From JALNZU01 sp964463695 (lineage in GTDB: Bacteria; Bacteroidota; Bacteroidia; Bacteroidales; F082), in contig CAYXCZ010000003.1 of NCBI GenBank assembly GCA_964463695.1, positions 1 through 64,000 of the forward strand: 64,000 nucleotides of DNA, read 5' to 3'. Positions 1 through 10,052 of this stretch are shown here, piece by piece. The first letter of the stretch is position 1. Each line of letters starts with the position of its first letter. The notes beneath the pieces were generated by a model, which ran no database searches, was not told the DNA's origin, and saw nothing but the letters and a program-made list of their open reading frames with translations. The position numbers and the translations under genes are program-made.

Positions 1-16
1 ATTACATAAAAATCAT

Positions 17-53
17 AAAAAGAGGCTGATACAAACTATCAGCCTCTTTTTTT
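17..53. terminator. Rho-independent terminator-like hairpin
   Basis: A perfect 10-bp inverted repeat (GAGGCTGATA at 22-31, TATCAGCCTC at 37-46) has a 5-base loop, with A residues before and T residues after. It can act in either direction. It most likely ends a gene lying outside the left edge of the window. Confidence 0.8.
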
Positions 54-373
54 GTCTAAATATAGCTTAAAATCGCTTTATTGAGGAAACACTTTATTAG
101 TTCATCCGTTATGAGTTAAGAGTTCCGCATTCTCACAATTTGCATTCTCAAACTATATTTGACATTCATTTATAAACACTTATTTCGGCTCAAGAGAGCA
201 ATGAATTTTTTACACTTAACCAGATCATATTCTAGATTTTGGAAATAATTCCAATATAGCACAAAACTATTAAAAAGACTATATTTATATATTATTGATT
301 AACAATGAATTAAAAAATAATAAATATTTGGCATAATTATAGAGCCTAAGTATTTGTACTAATATACACTGTC
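54..373. other. AT-rich intergenic region, no gene seen
   Basis: About 320 bases between the first terminator and the first gene. It is very AT-rich. I see no credible coding frame, no clear hairpin and no full -33/-7 pair. The promoter of the lipoprotein/LruC pair should lie here but I cannot place it. Confidence 0.5.
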
Positions 374-736
374 ATGAAAAAACTAGCATTTTTACTTATA
401 ATTGGGATCGCGTTCCTTTTTACCTCATGTAAAAAAGACAGGACAGAAAATCCTGATACCTTGCCCGACACTATGGAAGAACTACAGGTTCCGGCTGAAT
501 TTTCGTGGAAAACCACCAAAGATTACAGTCTGACACTTAGCTCTAATGCCAGCGGTATTGCTGAAGTAAATAATACTTCAGGTATTTCTTACCAAAAGGC
601 CTATCTGTCACCCGGACAAGCTTATACGATGAAACTCACTGTTCCGGCCTACGAAAAAACAGTTAAGTTAAAATTTATGGGTCAGGAAACTAGTCTCGAA
701 TTAGGATCGGCATCCTTGAACTATACATTCAACTAA
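374..736 (+). CDS. Small predicted lipoprotein
   Basis: A 120-residue exported protein. The N-terminus is a type II signal peptide: two lysines, a hydrophobic run and a lipobox ending FTSC with Cys19 as the lipidated residue. The mature part is short and beta-rich, with a segment FSWKTTKDYSLTL resembling a domain found at the start of many Bacteroidota LruC-domain proteins. It ends 12 bases before the LruC gene, so the two are probably one transcript and may form a surface lipoprotein plus partner. The exact function is unknown. The start is the only ATG that places a signal peptide at the N-terminus. Confidence 0.75.
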   Translation: MKKLAFLLIIGIAFLFTSCKKDRTENPDTLPDTMEELQVPAEFSWKTTKDYSLTLSSNASGIAEVNNTSGISYQKAYLSPGQAYTMKLTVPAYEKTVKLKFMGQETSLELGSASLNYTFN

Positions 737-748
737 ACCAACCTAATC

Positions 749-3316
749 ATGGAAATAAAAAATAGCAGGTTTACTGTTTTACTAATACTTGTGTTGGCTT
801 TTAGCTCTCAAAGCGTTATTGCCCAATCAGGTATCACAAATATTTATACTGAAACAACCAGTTCAGTATCTGGAACAAGTTATACTGCAACGGGTGCAGC
901 AGGTTCACCTTTAGCTGGCAATACCTATGATTACAAATATGGTGCAAACTCAGGTCTGTCTGATAATCAGATCAGTCTGCTCTCTCTACAAACAGGAAGT
1001 GTTGGCTATCGCTACGAAAGTATCCCTGTTAATATTTATTTCCGTCGTGTGAATAACAGCACATTTAGTGGAGTTCGCGATTTGATGTTTTATTTTGGGA
1101 ATTTATCAGGCAACAGCCTGAATTTAAAAGCAACTTATGTTGATGAAATGGCAACGGCTTTTACAGGTAACACCAATCTTTTAAGAGGCTCTGACAATCT
1201 TTTTGCAAACAGTGGCGACGGAAACGGTAACAACAACAATATTGAAAGACTTGATGTTGTTGTTTCAGCAGGCATTTCGCTTGTTTCGGCTGACGGACAA
1301 GGTTTTGCTGTGATGGAAAGAGGGGTAGCAAACGCACATGATGCATTTGTTGTTGGCGTAATAACCAGTATTGACGGAAGTGGCAATCCCACATCTTATT
1401 CGAATCTTATTAGAGCAAATTCTTCCAATTATGGAAATGTAAATGTTGTTCCCAATCAAAATTCAGCTGTTTTGCGTCGCGACAACAATACTGGCGACCT
1501 TAAAGTTAGTACAACTTTAGGTGGTCAGGGAATCGGAGGTGTTTTCTTCAAATTTTCTGACTTTGGAATAACTGACGGCCAAACCGTTTATGGTTATTCC
1601 CTGACTGCTTCTGACTTTCCATCTTCAGGCACTGCTGCTGATTTTGTTGATTATACCAATGGGACATTTTTTAAGACCAATACCAACAGTTCTAGTGCCG
1701 GCGGTATTGATATGATAGCTCTCACAGGTTTGGTTAAGGTAATAAATATCAGTGGAAATGTATTTAACGATATTAACGGTCTTACGGATAACTTAGTTAA
1801 TGGTATCCAGGTTGATGAAGCTGCAGGAACACCTTTGTTTGTTAATCTCGTAAATTCCTCAGGTACTATAGTGCAATCAACAGGAGTTAATCCTGATGGC
1901 ACATACACTTTTGAAGGGGTACCTTTAGGCACACTAAAAGTAGAGTTAAGTACCATAAAAGGTATTGTTGGAAACCCTGCTCCTGCCCGTACTTTGCCTT
2001 CAAACTGGGTACATGCCGGCGAGTTGGCTGGCGACGGAGCTTCAGCTGGCAGTAATGACGGACAAGCTACCATCCTCATTGGGGCAAACAACATTGAAAA
2101 TATAAATTTCGGCATTCAACAAAGGCCATTAGCAGGAACATCGGCACTTACTGAACAAACCAATCCGGGTGGAACCATTTTTGTTAGTGTTCCTTCTACT
2201 TCGTTCAGTGGTTCCGATTTTGACGGAGGTTATGTAGCCTCGATAAAAATTGTCAGCTTCCCAACCGGAGCTAACACTATCGACATCAATGGAACTACAT
2301 ATACTTCGGTTACTTTTCCGGTTGGTGGAATTACCATACCTGCAAATGCAAGCGGAGAACCTACACAACCCATTCAGGTTGATCCTGTTGATGGAGATGT
2401 GACGGTTACACTTGTCTATGTTACCATTGACAATGCAGGATTTGAAAGTGAATTACCCGGACAGGTTACCCTGCCATTTACACAGACAATTATCATAATC
2501 GATAATTTCTACCCTGCTTTGGGATTTGGCACTTTGGCTTTCGAAGACTTATGGCCTGGAAAAGGCGACTATGACTTTAATGACCTTGTGATTGATTATC
2601 GGTTCCATATCCTTAATAATACAAGTAATTTCGTAGATAAGGTTACTGGAACGTTTATTATAAAGGCCTTTGGAGCTTCCTTTGAGAATGGTTTTGGTTT
2701 CCAGTTAGCTGATGTCATTGAGGCCGCTGACCTCACCGTTACCGGCTATGAACTTACCGAAAGTTTTGTCTCACTCGAAGCTAATGGCACTGAATCAGGG
2801 CAATCAAAACCTACCATTATTGTGTACGATAACGCTTTTGCTCAGATGGAACATCCGGGCATTGGAATAGGGGTAAATACAACTCCTGACGCTCCTTATG
2901 TAACTCCGGATACACTTGTTATCACAATCAACTTCAAACCGAATACCTATAGCTTCAACGATTTGGATATCAGTAATTTTAACCCTTTCATTATTGTTAA
3001 CAAGAACCGTAATCACGAGGTGCATTTGCCTTATTATCCACCTACGGATTTAGTAGATGCAACTTTGTTTGGACAGTGGGAAGATGACAGTAATCCGACA
3101 AGTAACAGGTATTATGTGAACGCAGCCAACCTTCCATGGGCGATAAACATTTATGAAAATTTCGATTATCCGATCGAAAAACAGGAGATTCTTTGGGCTC
3201 ACCTCAAATTTGCCGAATGGGCGATGAGTGGAGGTGTACAATTCCCCGACTGGTATAAAAACCTGAGTGGTTATCGAAACGAAGCGCTGATTTACCAAGT
3301 GCCTACGAATCCATAA
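749..3316 (+). CDS. Secreted LruC (DUF4842) domain protein
   Basis: An 855-residue secreted protein. Residues 1-25 form a signal peptide ending at VIAQ. Residues of about 330-400 look like an SdrD-B / carboxypeptidase-regulatory-like fold (ISGNVFNDINGL, then PDGTYTFEGVPLG). The C-terminal third, from about residue 590, carries the LruC/DUF4842 signature (FEDLWPGKGDYDFNDLVIDY) and ends with NLSGYRNEALIYQVP-type sequence typical of that domain. LruC proteins are common in Bacteroidota surface and capsule-associated loci, but their molecular role is not settled. It follows the 120-residue lipoprotein by 12 bases and is closed by a strong terminator. I am confident of the family and not of the function. 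Confidence 0.85.
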   Translation: MEIKNSRFTVLLILVLAFSSQSVIAQSGITNIYTETTSSVSGTSYTATGAAGSPLAGNTYDYKYGANSGLSDNQISLLSLQTGSVGYRYESIPVNIYFRRVNNSTFSGVRDLMFYFGNLSGNSLNLKATYVDEMATAFTGNTNLLRGSDNLFANSGDGNGNNNNIERLDVVVSAGISLVSADGQGFAVMERGVANAHDAFVVGVITSIDGSGNPTSYSNLIRANSSNYGNVNVVPNQNSAVLRRDNNTGDLKVSTTLGGQGIGGVFFKFSDFGITDGQTVYGYSLTASDFPSSGTAADFVDYTNGTFFKTNTNSSSAGGIDMIALTGLVKVINISGNVFNDINGLTDNLVNGIQVDEAAGTPLFVNLVNSSGTIVQSTGVNPDGTYTFEGVPLGTLKVELSTIKGIVGNPAPARTLPSNWVHAGELAGDGASAGSNDGQATILIGANNIENINFGIQQRPLAGTSALTEQTNPGGTIFVSVPSTSFSGSDFDGGYVASIKIVSFPTGANTIDINGTTYTSVTFPVGGITIPANASGEPTQPIQVDPVDGDVTVTLVYVTIDNAGFESELPGQVTLPFTQTIIIIDNFYPALGFGTLAFEDLWPGKGDYDFNDLVIDYRFHILNNTSNFVDKVTGTFIIKAFGASFENGFGFQLADVIEAADLTVTGYELTESFVSLEANGTESGQSKPTIIVYDNAFAQMEHPGIGIGVNTTPDAPYVTPDTLVITINFKPNTYSFNDLDISNFNPFIIVNKNRNHEVHLPYYPPTDLVDATLFGQWEDDSNPTSNRYYVNAANLPWAINIYENFDYPIEKQEILWAHLKFAEWAMSGGVQFPDWYKNLSGYRNEALIYQVPTNP

Positions 3317-3334
3317 CAGCATATTAAAAAAAAA

Positions 3335-3370
3335 TAAAAAAGCCGCTTTTAAAAGAAGGCGGCTTTTTTA
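3335..3370. terminator. Terminator between convergent genes
   Basis: AGCCGC at 3341-3346 pairs with GCGGCT at 3359-3364, and the flanking A and T runs extend the stem. It lies 19 bases past the LruC stop and 80 bases before the end of the convergent C69 peptidase, so it can serve both strands. Confidence 0.8.
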
Positions 3371-3449
3371 TTTATCTGATAATCAGTTTATAATAAGATG
3401 ACATTCATAAATATCTAGAATTCTAAATGAATGTAAAACGACCCCGGTA

Positions 3450-5189
3450 CTATTTCTGAGGCACTAAAAACTTTTCGCCTGTATCTTCAATAACCATCTT
3501 TTTATAAGAGGATTCATAACCAGGATATTTTGGGGATGCAGGATAGCCCCATTCATTACGCAATAACTTTCCGTTCTCTTCCTGTTTCACATTACCATCC
3601 AAATACTTAACCAATAAAAACTCACTTAACTCCTTCCATCTTTTAACTGTATAATCGCCCATATTGGAAGAATAATCAGTAAGAAATGCCTTTGCTAACT
3701 TTGGGTCGGCGGAATAAAGTTGCAAAGCGGCAGCATCAATGGCAGGTGTATAATCACGAAATTTGTTCTCAAGCTCTTGTTGAACTTGTTGAATATCAGG
3801 CATTGCCCTGTTATAAAACAAATAGGCAAAATGAGCAACGCGATTAAACACCCAAAAGGCAGCATTTTCTTTGTAGGTCAGAATATCTCCGTATCCTTCA
3901 GACCAGGATTCGGGAACAGCTGTGATGCTGCTGTAAAAAGGCACATAGACTGTTGAGCCTGCATCATCAACACCAAACCAAAATATACCACCAACAGCAT
4001 CAGGAAGCCATGAGCGCATTTGAGCTATGAAAGAAAAACCTGTTTGTTGAGTGGTTGTGACACGTTCGTGAAAAAATTCTTTGTTCTCATACTTCCATGT
4101 AAGTGGCCTCCAGCGGTATGGTAGACCAAAAGGTCCTGCACCGGCATCTTTCGACATGTCAAGTTCAGTTCCCTGCAGATAATCTCTTTTGAACGACATC
4201 AGATCCTGAGGTGTGAGTTTTCTGTCAGGTTTGATGAATAATGGCATACGATTATCCTTTTCCTGACCAGTTGCATATCCCCAGTATTCACTCATGCTGT
4301 CATTCACATGATTAAACATACTCCATACACGCAGCTCGCAAAAACGTGCTGCACCAAAATCGAGCGGAGCATAGGTATCACTGAAGCTAAACGATTTGTC
4401 CTCTCCTTCAAAATACCCTTTTTGGCGGGCAAAACCAATCACATCATGTGCGTATATAACTCTTAAATCTTCACTATCAATATTTTGCCATTGTTGGTTT
4501 GTTATGCTGGTTATTCCATCAGCAAGCGGAAATGATGTGATTCTGGCATGATTTGCATGAGCTGAAATGTAGCCATCTGGAATGCGAATGGCTACCCAGA
4601 CCGCCCCTTTATTTGCATTAAAACTCTTCTGCGTTTTTTTATCCATCTTCCAATCTGTTCCCTTTCCGATAATTTCCATTATCCAAACTTCATTTGGGTC
4701 ACCAATTGAAAACGACTCCCCTGAACTGGCATACCCGTGCTTTTCAACCAGTTCTGAAATAACCTTTATAGCTTCACGTGCTGATTTTGATCGTTGTAAC
4801 GCTACAAACATCAAGTATGCATAATCCATAACTCCTGTTGTATCAGTAAGTTCAGGGCGTCCACCAAAAGTTGTTTCACCCATCGAAACCTGAAACTCAT
4901 TCATGAAACCAACGGTTTGAAATGTATGCGCAATCTGTGGTATCTGACCAAGAGGTTTTGCAGTACCCCTATCGTAAATTGTAAGCATACTGCCTGCTGG
5001 CCAATCTTTTGCCGGGCTGTAATAGAGTTCGCCATACCTGATGTGAGAGTCGGCAGCATAAGTCACCATCGTTGAACCATCTGCTGATGCACCTTTAGTA
5101 ACCAAATAATTGGTACATGCATTAGCTTTTATGATTGTAATTAACTGAATACTAATAATTAAACCTAACAGCAAGAGTGATTTTTTCAT
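3450..5189 (-). CDS. C69-family dipeptidase, exported
   Basis: A 579-residue N-terminal-nucleophile hydrolase of peptidase family C69 (PepD/U34 dipeptidase family). A signal peptide (residues 1-24) is followed directly by Cys25 in CTNYLVTKGASADGS. In this family the Cys becomes the N-terminal catalytic nucleophile after processing. The length fits the longer secreted members found in Bacteroidota. It probably cleaves dipeptides in the periplasm and so fits the peptide-feeding profile of the window. It is a single gene, transcribed toward the LruC terminator. The family call is strong and the substrate is unknown. Confidence 0.85.
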   Translation of the reverse strand: MKKSLLLLGLIISIQLITIIKANACTNYLVTKGASADGSTMVTYAADSHIRYGELYYSPAKDWPAGSMLTIYDRGTAKPLGQIPQIAHTFQTVGFMNEFQVSMGETTFGGRPELTDTTGVMDYAYLMFVALQRSKSAREAIKVISELVEKHGYASSGESFSIGDPNEVWIMEIIGKGTDWKMDKKTQKSFNANKGAVWVAIRIPDGYISAHANHARITSFPLADGITSITNQQWQNIDSEDLRVIYAHDVIGFARQKGYFEGEDKSFSFSDTYAPLDFGAARFCELRVWSMFNHVNDSMSEYWGYATGQEKDNRMPLFIKPDRKLTPQDLMSFKRDYLQGTELDMSKDAGAGPFGLPYRWRPLTWKYENKEFFHERVTTTQQTGFSFIAQMRSWLPDAVGGIFWFGVDDAGSTVYVPFYSSITAVPESWSEGYGDILTYKENAAFWVFNRVAHFAYLFYNRAMPDIQQVQQELENKFRDYTPAIDAAALQLYSADPKLAKAFLTDYSSNMGDYTVKRWKELSEFLLVKYLDGNVKQEENGKLLRNEWGYPASPKYPGYESSYKKMVIEDTGEKFLVPQK

Positions 5190-5377
5190 AAAATAAATTT
5201 ATTAAACAGTCTAAAACTTCATTATTCAAGGGCTAAAAATAAAGATTAAGTGCTTTGATTGTAAAAGGATTCAGTTTTCGGTTTTGAAAGAAGCTATATT
5301 TCTGACTGTTTCACAACAGCCGGACATAAAATTTGTTAGTAAATTGATTATTATAACCAAGCTGATAATTTCCTCTA

Positions 5378-5385
5378 TATCTTTG
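5378..5385 (+). promoter_or_regulatory. Candidate -7 element (TATCTTTG)
   Basis: An exact match to the Bacteroidota TAnnTTTG element 56 bases before the start at 5441. There is no TTG at the expected -33 position, so this is only a partial promoter match. Confidence 0.35.
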
Positions 5386-5440
5386 CTTCAAAATTACTTT
5401 ATCCCATTCAAATTTCTTCACCGAAACGATTGATCATCCT

Positions 5441-5941
5441 ATGAGTCAGGAAAATATAATCATGTTAGCATTTGGACTGCTTGTTTTGGCTGGCTATCTG
5501 ATTAGAAACTGGTACATCAGGCAACCTAAATCCTATGTAGTGTCGGAACAAGTTGCAGGAAAATTTCGTTTAAGTATCACCGACCATAACCCTAAACAAG
5601 ATGATGCTTCTTTAAAACTGAAGTTCAAAGTTTTAAACAACTTTGAAGGTAATGCTGTGCCTGCTGTTGAATTCATATCAAAAAAGTCAGAATTTGAGCG
5701 ATTTACATTTGAAGAATTGAATTTAGAATATACATTGAGCAAAACCAGCGAAACAGATGGAAGCTGGGATTTCACATTCGAGAAACGGGATTTTCTGAAA
5801 GTAATAAGGGAAAAAGAAATAAAACTAAACCGCTTTCGATTTGTTGTTTTATCGAATGGGATCCCCTTGATAAAATCACATGTTTTTGTTTTTTCTTCCA
5901 AATTCATGTTGATAATTATCGAAAGAGGCAAACACAACTAA
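5441..5941 (+). CDS. Unknown protein with one N-terminal membrane anchor
   Basis: A 166-residue protein I do not recognise. Residues of about 5-22 (NIIMLAFGLLVLAGYLI) form a single membrane segment followed by a basic residue and tryptophan. The remainder is a soluble, charged domain rich in alternating hydrophobic/charged residues, suggesting a beta-sandwich. It lies 40 bases upstream of the AI-2E-family transporter on the same strand and may be co-transcribed with it. No catalytic motif is visible. Confidence 0.65.
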   Translation: MSQENIIMLAFGLLVLAGYLIRNWYIRQPKSYVVSEQVAGKFRLSITDHNPKQDDASLKLKFKVLNNFEGNAVPAVEFISKKSEFERFTFEELNLEYTLSKTSETDGSWDFTFEKRDFLKVIREKEIKLNRFRFVVLSNGIPLIKSHVFVFSSKFMLIIIERGKHN

Positions 5942-5981
5942 TTGTTCATCAAACTTTTATATATAAGAATTATCTCACAAA

Positions 5982-7022
5982 ATGAAACTAAACGATACAA
6001 CTACAACCAACAAACTCTTACTGATTCTTATTATTCCGCTTGTTTTTTATCTTTTAAAAATTTTCGGCTTTATTTTCGCTCCATTGATGATAGCTTTTTT
6101 CATCACTTTACTTTTTATGCCATTGATCCGTTGGCAGCTAAGAAAAAAAATCCCTCGTGTTCCAGCTATTACCCTGGTGATGCTGATCGTTATTATTGGA
6201 GTTACTGCATTGCTCTATCTTATTAAGTTATCAGGAAAAGAAATCCTGGAAGGAAAAGATGATCTCTACCAATTATTGGATAATAAAGTAGGGATACTCA
6301 TCGCACCCTACGCTCAAATGATTGGTATTGAAACTGATACCTATCCGAGCACTATTAAGAGCATTCTCTTTAGCGAACAAATCGGAGACCTCATATTTGG
6401 ACATTTTGGTGAAACAATCACCATCATTCAGGAGACTGGAACATTACTCCTGATGACACTTTTCTTTTTAATTCTTCTGCTTGCCGGATCATTAAATTTA
6501 GAGACCATGCTTGGACAGACACTGTTCAGAAACAAAATACACTCAGTAAGGACTTACATGATAATAGAGCGAAGTATAGCCCGCTTTTTAAAGGTGAAGT
6601 TTCTTATAAGCTTGTTTACCGGCATCGGATTCGGACTTATCGCATGGATTGCCGGTCTTAGCTTTCCGCTTTTTTGGGGGTTACTGGCATTTGTTCTCAA
6701 TTTCGTACAAATGATTGGCTCAATTGTTTCAACTGCAATGGTAATTATCTATGCCTTTATCGAAATTAGTCAGCCACAAACTGTATTCCTTCTTGCTATA
6801 GCATTTACAATGGTTCAGGTTGTTTTCGGATCTATACTCGAACCAATTTTTATGGGCAAGTCATTCAAAATAAACATTATAGCAATCCTTATTATGCTAA
6901 TGTTTTGGGGATTTATGTGGGGGATTCCCGGATTAATTCTTTCAATTCCATTAACAGTTTTCATAAAAACCCTTATGGAACAATTTCCGGTTACACAAAA
7001 CATTGCAAAGTTAATGTCATAA
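5982..7022 (+). CDS. AI-2E family (UPF0118/PerM) membrane transporter
   Basis: A 346-residue polytopic membrane protein with about eight hydrophobic segments in the arrangement typical of the AI-2E/PerM family: two near the N-terminus, a hydrophilic region of about residues 85-140, then a long hydrophobic C-terminal half. The C-terminal half contains FGLIAWIAGLSFPLFWGLLA and the characteristic EPIFMGKS near residue 290. Characterised members export autoinducer-2 or act as Na+/H+ antiporters, and the substrate cannot be told from sequence. The start at 5982 is chosen because the first membrane segment follows directly. Confidence 0.85.
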   Translation: MKLNDTTTTNKLLLILIIPLVFYLLKIFGFIFAPLMIAFFITLLFMPLIRWQLRKKIPRVPAITLVMLIVIIGVTALLYLIKLSGKEILEGKDDLYQLLDNKVGILIAPYAQMIGIETDTYPSTIKSILFSEQIGDLIFGHFGETITIIQETGTLLLMTLFFLILLLAGSLNLETMLGQTLFRNKIHSVRTYMIIERSIARFLKVKFLISLFTGIGFGLIAWIAGLSFPLFWGLLAFVLNFVQMIGSIVSTAMVIIYAFIEISQPQTVFLLAIAFTMVQVVFGSILEPIFMGKSFKINIIAILIMLMFWGFMWGIPGLILSIPLTVFIKTLMEQFPVTQNIAKLMS

Positions 7023-7158
7023 AAAACAAGGTCAATTTACCTGAGGTTTGGCATCAACAAAAAATACTTTTAAAAAACTAAATTATACTCTTGTAATTCA
7101 ATTAGTTACAAAGGGTTTTAAGCACAAAAAAAAAGCGACTTTATATAGGATATTTTTA

Positions 7159-7166
7159 TAGTTTTG
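7159..7166 (+). promoter_or_regulatory. Candidate -7 element (TAGTTTTG) for speA
   Basis: Matches TAnnTTTG 77 bases before the speA start. No TTG is found at the -33 spacing, so support is partial. Confidence 0.3.
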
Positions 7167-7242
7167 CCGTGTCGGACATAATGCCTATAGCACCGGCCGA
7201 ATGAAGTCACATATTATTCATTTCTAATACTTTATTTGCCTT

Positions 7243-9135
7243 ATGAGAAAATGGCGTGTTGAAGACTCAGCTGAGTTATACAACATCAATGGCTGGGGAA
7301 TTAACTACTTTTCGATCAATGAAAAAGGGAATGTTATTGTAACTCCGCGCAAAGATGCAGCAGCAGTTGATATGAAAGACCTGATCGATGAATTGATGCT
7401 GCGGGATGTATCAACACCAGTTCTGGTGCGATTTCCTGATATCCTCGACAGTCGTATCGAGTTGATGGATACCTGTTTTAAAATTGCCGCAGCAGAGTAT
7501 GAATTTAAGGCGCAAAATTTCATCGTTTATCCTATCAAGGTGAATCAGATGCGTCCGGTGGTAGAAGAGATTGTCAGTCATGGCAAAAAATTCAATATTG
7601 GCCTCGAAGCAGGCTCAAAACCTGAATTACACACTGTGTTGGCCATTAACACCGACAACGATTCGTTGATAATTTGTAACGGTTACAAAGATGAGAGTTA
7701 CATAGAGCTTGCCCTTTTGGCTCAAAAAATGGGGCGCACTATTTTTCTTGTTGTTGAAAAACTCAACGAGTTAAAGTTAATTACCAGAGTAGCTAAGCGA
7801 TTAAAAATCAGACCTAATATCGGTATTCGTATAAAATTAGCCAGTTCAGGAAGTGGTAAATGGGAAGATTCCGGTGGTGATGTTAGTAAATTCGGACTCA
7901 CTTCAAGCGAGCTGCTCGAAGCGCTGGATTACCTCGAAAAAAACAATATGAAAGAATGCCTCCGTCTTGTGCATTTTCATATCGGAAGTCAGGTGAATAA
8001 AATTCGTAGCATAAAAATTGCTCTTCGCGAAGCAGCTCAGTTTTACGTGCAGATTTACAAGATGGGCTTTCATCTTCAGTTTGTGGATGTTGGAGGTGGT
8101 CTTGGAGTAGATTATGACGGCACGCGTTCAGCCAACAGTGGCAGTAGTGTAAACTATAGCACTCAGGAATACGTAAACGATGCAACTTTTGCTGTTGTTG
8201 ATGCAAGCGACAAAAACAATATCCCTCACCCTAATATCATCACTGAATCGGGACGCGCACTCACAGCACATCATTCTGTGCTTGTTTTCGAAGTTCTTGA
8301 ATCTGCTCATCTCTCAACCTGGGATGATGATGAAGAAATAAAAGAGGATGACCATGAGTTGTTGCACGAACTATACAATGCATGGGAGAACCTTAACCAA
8401 ACCAAGATGCTGGAAACATGGCATGACGCACAGCAAATTCGTGAGGAGGCATTGGATATGTTTAGTCTTGGTTTGCTTGACCTCAAATCAAGAGCTCAAA
8501 TCGAACGTCTGTTCTGGACTGTTGCTAAAGAGATACATCAGATGGCAACCGAAATGAAGCGTCCGCCTGAAGAATTTCTAAACTTACCTAAGTTACTTTC
8601 TGATAAATACTTCTGTAACTTTTCCTTATTCCAGTCCTTACCTGACTCTTGGGCTATCGATCAGATTTTCCCAATCATCCCCATTCATCGTCTGGATGAG
8701 AAACCAGACAGGAATGCTACCATTCAGGATATCACATGCGACTCAGACGGTAAGATCGACAATTTTATTTCTACCAGAAATTTCTCACACCATTTGCCTG
8801 TACACAGTCTTAAAAATAAAGAGTCATACTACATTGGTGTGTTTCTTACGGGTGCTTATCAGGAGATTCTGGGCGACCTTCATAATCTTTTTGGTGACAC
8901 CAATGCAGTGCACGTTTCTGTGGATGCAAAAGGTTATTATATTGATCAGGTTATTGATGGTGAGACAGTTGCTGAAGTGCTTGATTACGTTCAATACAAC
9001 TCCAAAAAACTCGTCCGTACTGTCGAAACCTGGGTTATGACCTCTGTCAAAGCAGGGAAAATTACCGCAGAAGAAGGAAAAGAGTTTTTATCTATCTATC
9101 GTTCAGGATTATACGGTTATACCTATCTTGAATAA
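7243..9135 (+). CDS. speA: Biosynthetic arginine decarboxylase
   Basis: A 630-residue PLP-dependent fold III decarboxylase that converts arginine to agmatine, the entry to polyamine synthesis. The barrel contains YPIKVNQ (the PLP lysine, about residue 99), GLEAGSKPEL, HFHIGSQ and the phosphate-binding VDVGGGLGVDYDG. The C-terminal beta domain contains GAYQEILGDLHNLFGD, typical of SpeA. The length matches the usual 630-660 residues. It is followed after 5 bases by a PfkB kinase gene, so the two are probably translationally coupled. Identification is strong across the full length. Confidence 0.95.
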   Translation: MRKWRVEDSAELYNINGWGINYFSINEKGNVIVTPRKDAAAVDMKDLIDELMLRDVSTPVLVRFPDILDSRIELMDTCFKIAAAEYEFKAQNFIVYPIKVNQMRPVVEEIVSHGKKFNIGLEAGSKPELHTVLAINTDNDSLIICNGYKDESYIELALLAQKMGRTIFLVVEKLNELKLITRVAKRLKIRPNIGIRIKLASSGSGKWEDSGGDVSKFGLTSSELLEALDYLEKNNMKECLRLVHFHIGSQVNKIRSIKIALREAAQFYVQIYKMGFHLQFVDVGGGLGVDYDGTRSANSGSSVNYSTQEYVNDATFAVVDASDKNNIPHPNIITESGRALTAHHSVLVFEVLESAHLSTWDDDEEIKEDDHELLHELYNAWENLNQTKMLETWHDAQQIREEALDMFSLGLLDLKSRAQIERLFWTVAKEIHQMATEMKRPPEEFLNLPKLLSDKYFCNFSLFQSLPDSWAIDQIFPIIPIHRLDEKPDRNATIQDITCDSDGKIDNFISTRNFSHHLPVHSLKNKESYYIGVFLTGAYQEILGDLHNLFGDTNAVHVSVDAKGYYIDQVIDGETVAEVLDYVQYNSKKLVRTVETWVMTSVKAGKITAEEGKEFLSIYRSGLYGYTYLE

Positions 9136-9140
9136 CAAGG

Positions 9141-10052
9141 ATGGTCACGCAGGCTGTTCTTGGATTTGGAGAGGTATTGCTTGATATCATTCTAAAAGAC
9201 AATACCGTTCACAAAGTTCAACCGGGAGGATCAGTGCTCAATGCACTGGTTTCTCTTTCGCGTTCAAACATTGCGGTTCAATTGATTTCGGAAATTGGCG
9301 ATGACCCGGCGGGCAACTTGATCTCGCATTTTCTTCAAAAGGAAAAAATCGATGAAACCTACATCATTCGAAGCAAAACCTGCCAAACCGCACTGGCTTT
9401 TGCAGCATTGAACGAGCATGGTGATGCCACTTATAGTTTTTATAAAAATTATCCAGCCGTTCGTTTTGAAGGCTTAACAATCGATTTTCGATCATACAAA
9501 GTATTTCTTTTTGGATCAACACTGGCTCTTGAACCCAATGTTCATACAATTTTGAGCAAATTAGTTCTTGAGGCGCATCAAAGTCAAACCATGGTAATGT
9601 ATGACCCAAATATCCGGAACACCTTCGACAAAACTGATTTAAAGGCTATAGAACGATTAACATTTAATTTTGCCAATGCCGACATTATCAGAGGCTCAAA
9701 AGAAGATTTCGATCAGGTTTTTGGCACTTCCGATATTCAGACGATTTTTCAATTGATTCAGCCATCTCATTGCCAGTTACTTATTATTACAGCAGCCTCG
9801 CAGGATATCCACATCATGAATCGTCAGCATCATACATTATTAAGTGTTAAGCAAATACCTGTTATTAATACAATTGGTGCAGGTGATGCTTTTAATGCCG
9901 GAGTTATCACATTCCTGCTGCGTAACTCACTAAATATAAGTGATTTATCAAATTTAAACTCAGATGAGCTCGTTTTGTTAGGAGATTTTGCACAAAACTT
10001 TTCTTCAGCAGTATGCTCTACTGAAGAAAGCTACATTCCTTTGCCGGATTAA
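9141..10052 (+). CDS. PfkB-family carbohydrate kinase (fructokinase-like)
   Basis: A 303-residue ribokinase/PfkB family kinase, probably acting on a sugar. It has the N-terminal GGSVLNALVSLSR substrate-binding motif and the C-terminal NTIGAGDAFNAG motif, where the aspartate is the catalytic base. The first residue of that motif is N instead of the commoner D. The start lies only 5 bases after speA, implying one transcript, although no direct pathway link is known. The 3' end overlaps the convergent DUF5916 gene by 4 bases. The specific sugar cannot be assigned. Confidence 0.85.
   Translation: MVTQAVLGFGEVLLDIILKDNTVHKVQPGGSVLNALVSLSRSNIAVQLISEIGDDPAGNLISHFLQKEKIDETYIIRSKTCQTALAFAALNEHGDATYSFYKNYPAVRFEGLTIDFRSYKVFLFGSTLALEPNVHTILSKLVLEAHQSQTMVMYDPNIRNTFDKTDLKAIERLTFNFANADIIRGSKEDFDQVFGTSDIQTIFQLIQPSHCQLLIITAASQDIHIMNRQHHTLLSVKQIPVINTIGAGDAFNAGVITFLLRNSLNISDLSNLNSDELVLLGDFAQNFSSAVCSTEESYIPLPD

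Noticed and set aside
1651..2115. 154-codon minus-strand frame opposite the LruC gene
   Set aside because: It lies inside a well-supported gene, has no signal, domain or leader of its own, and its composition reflects the opposite strand.
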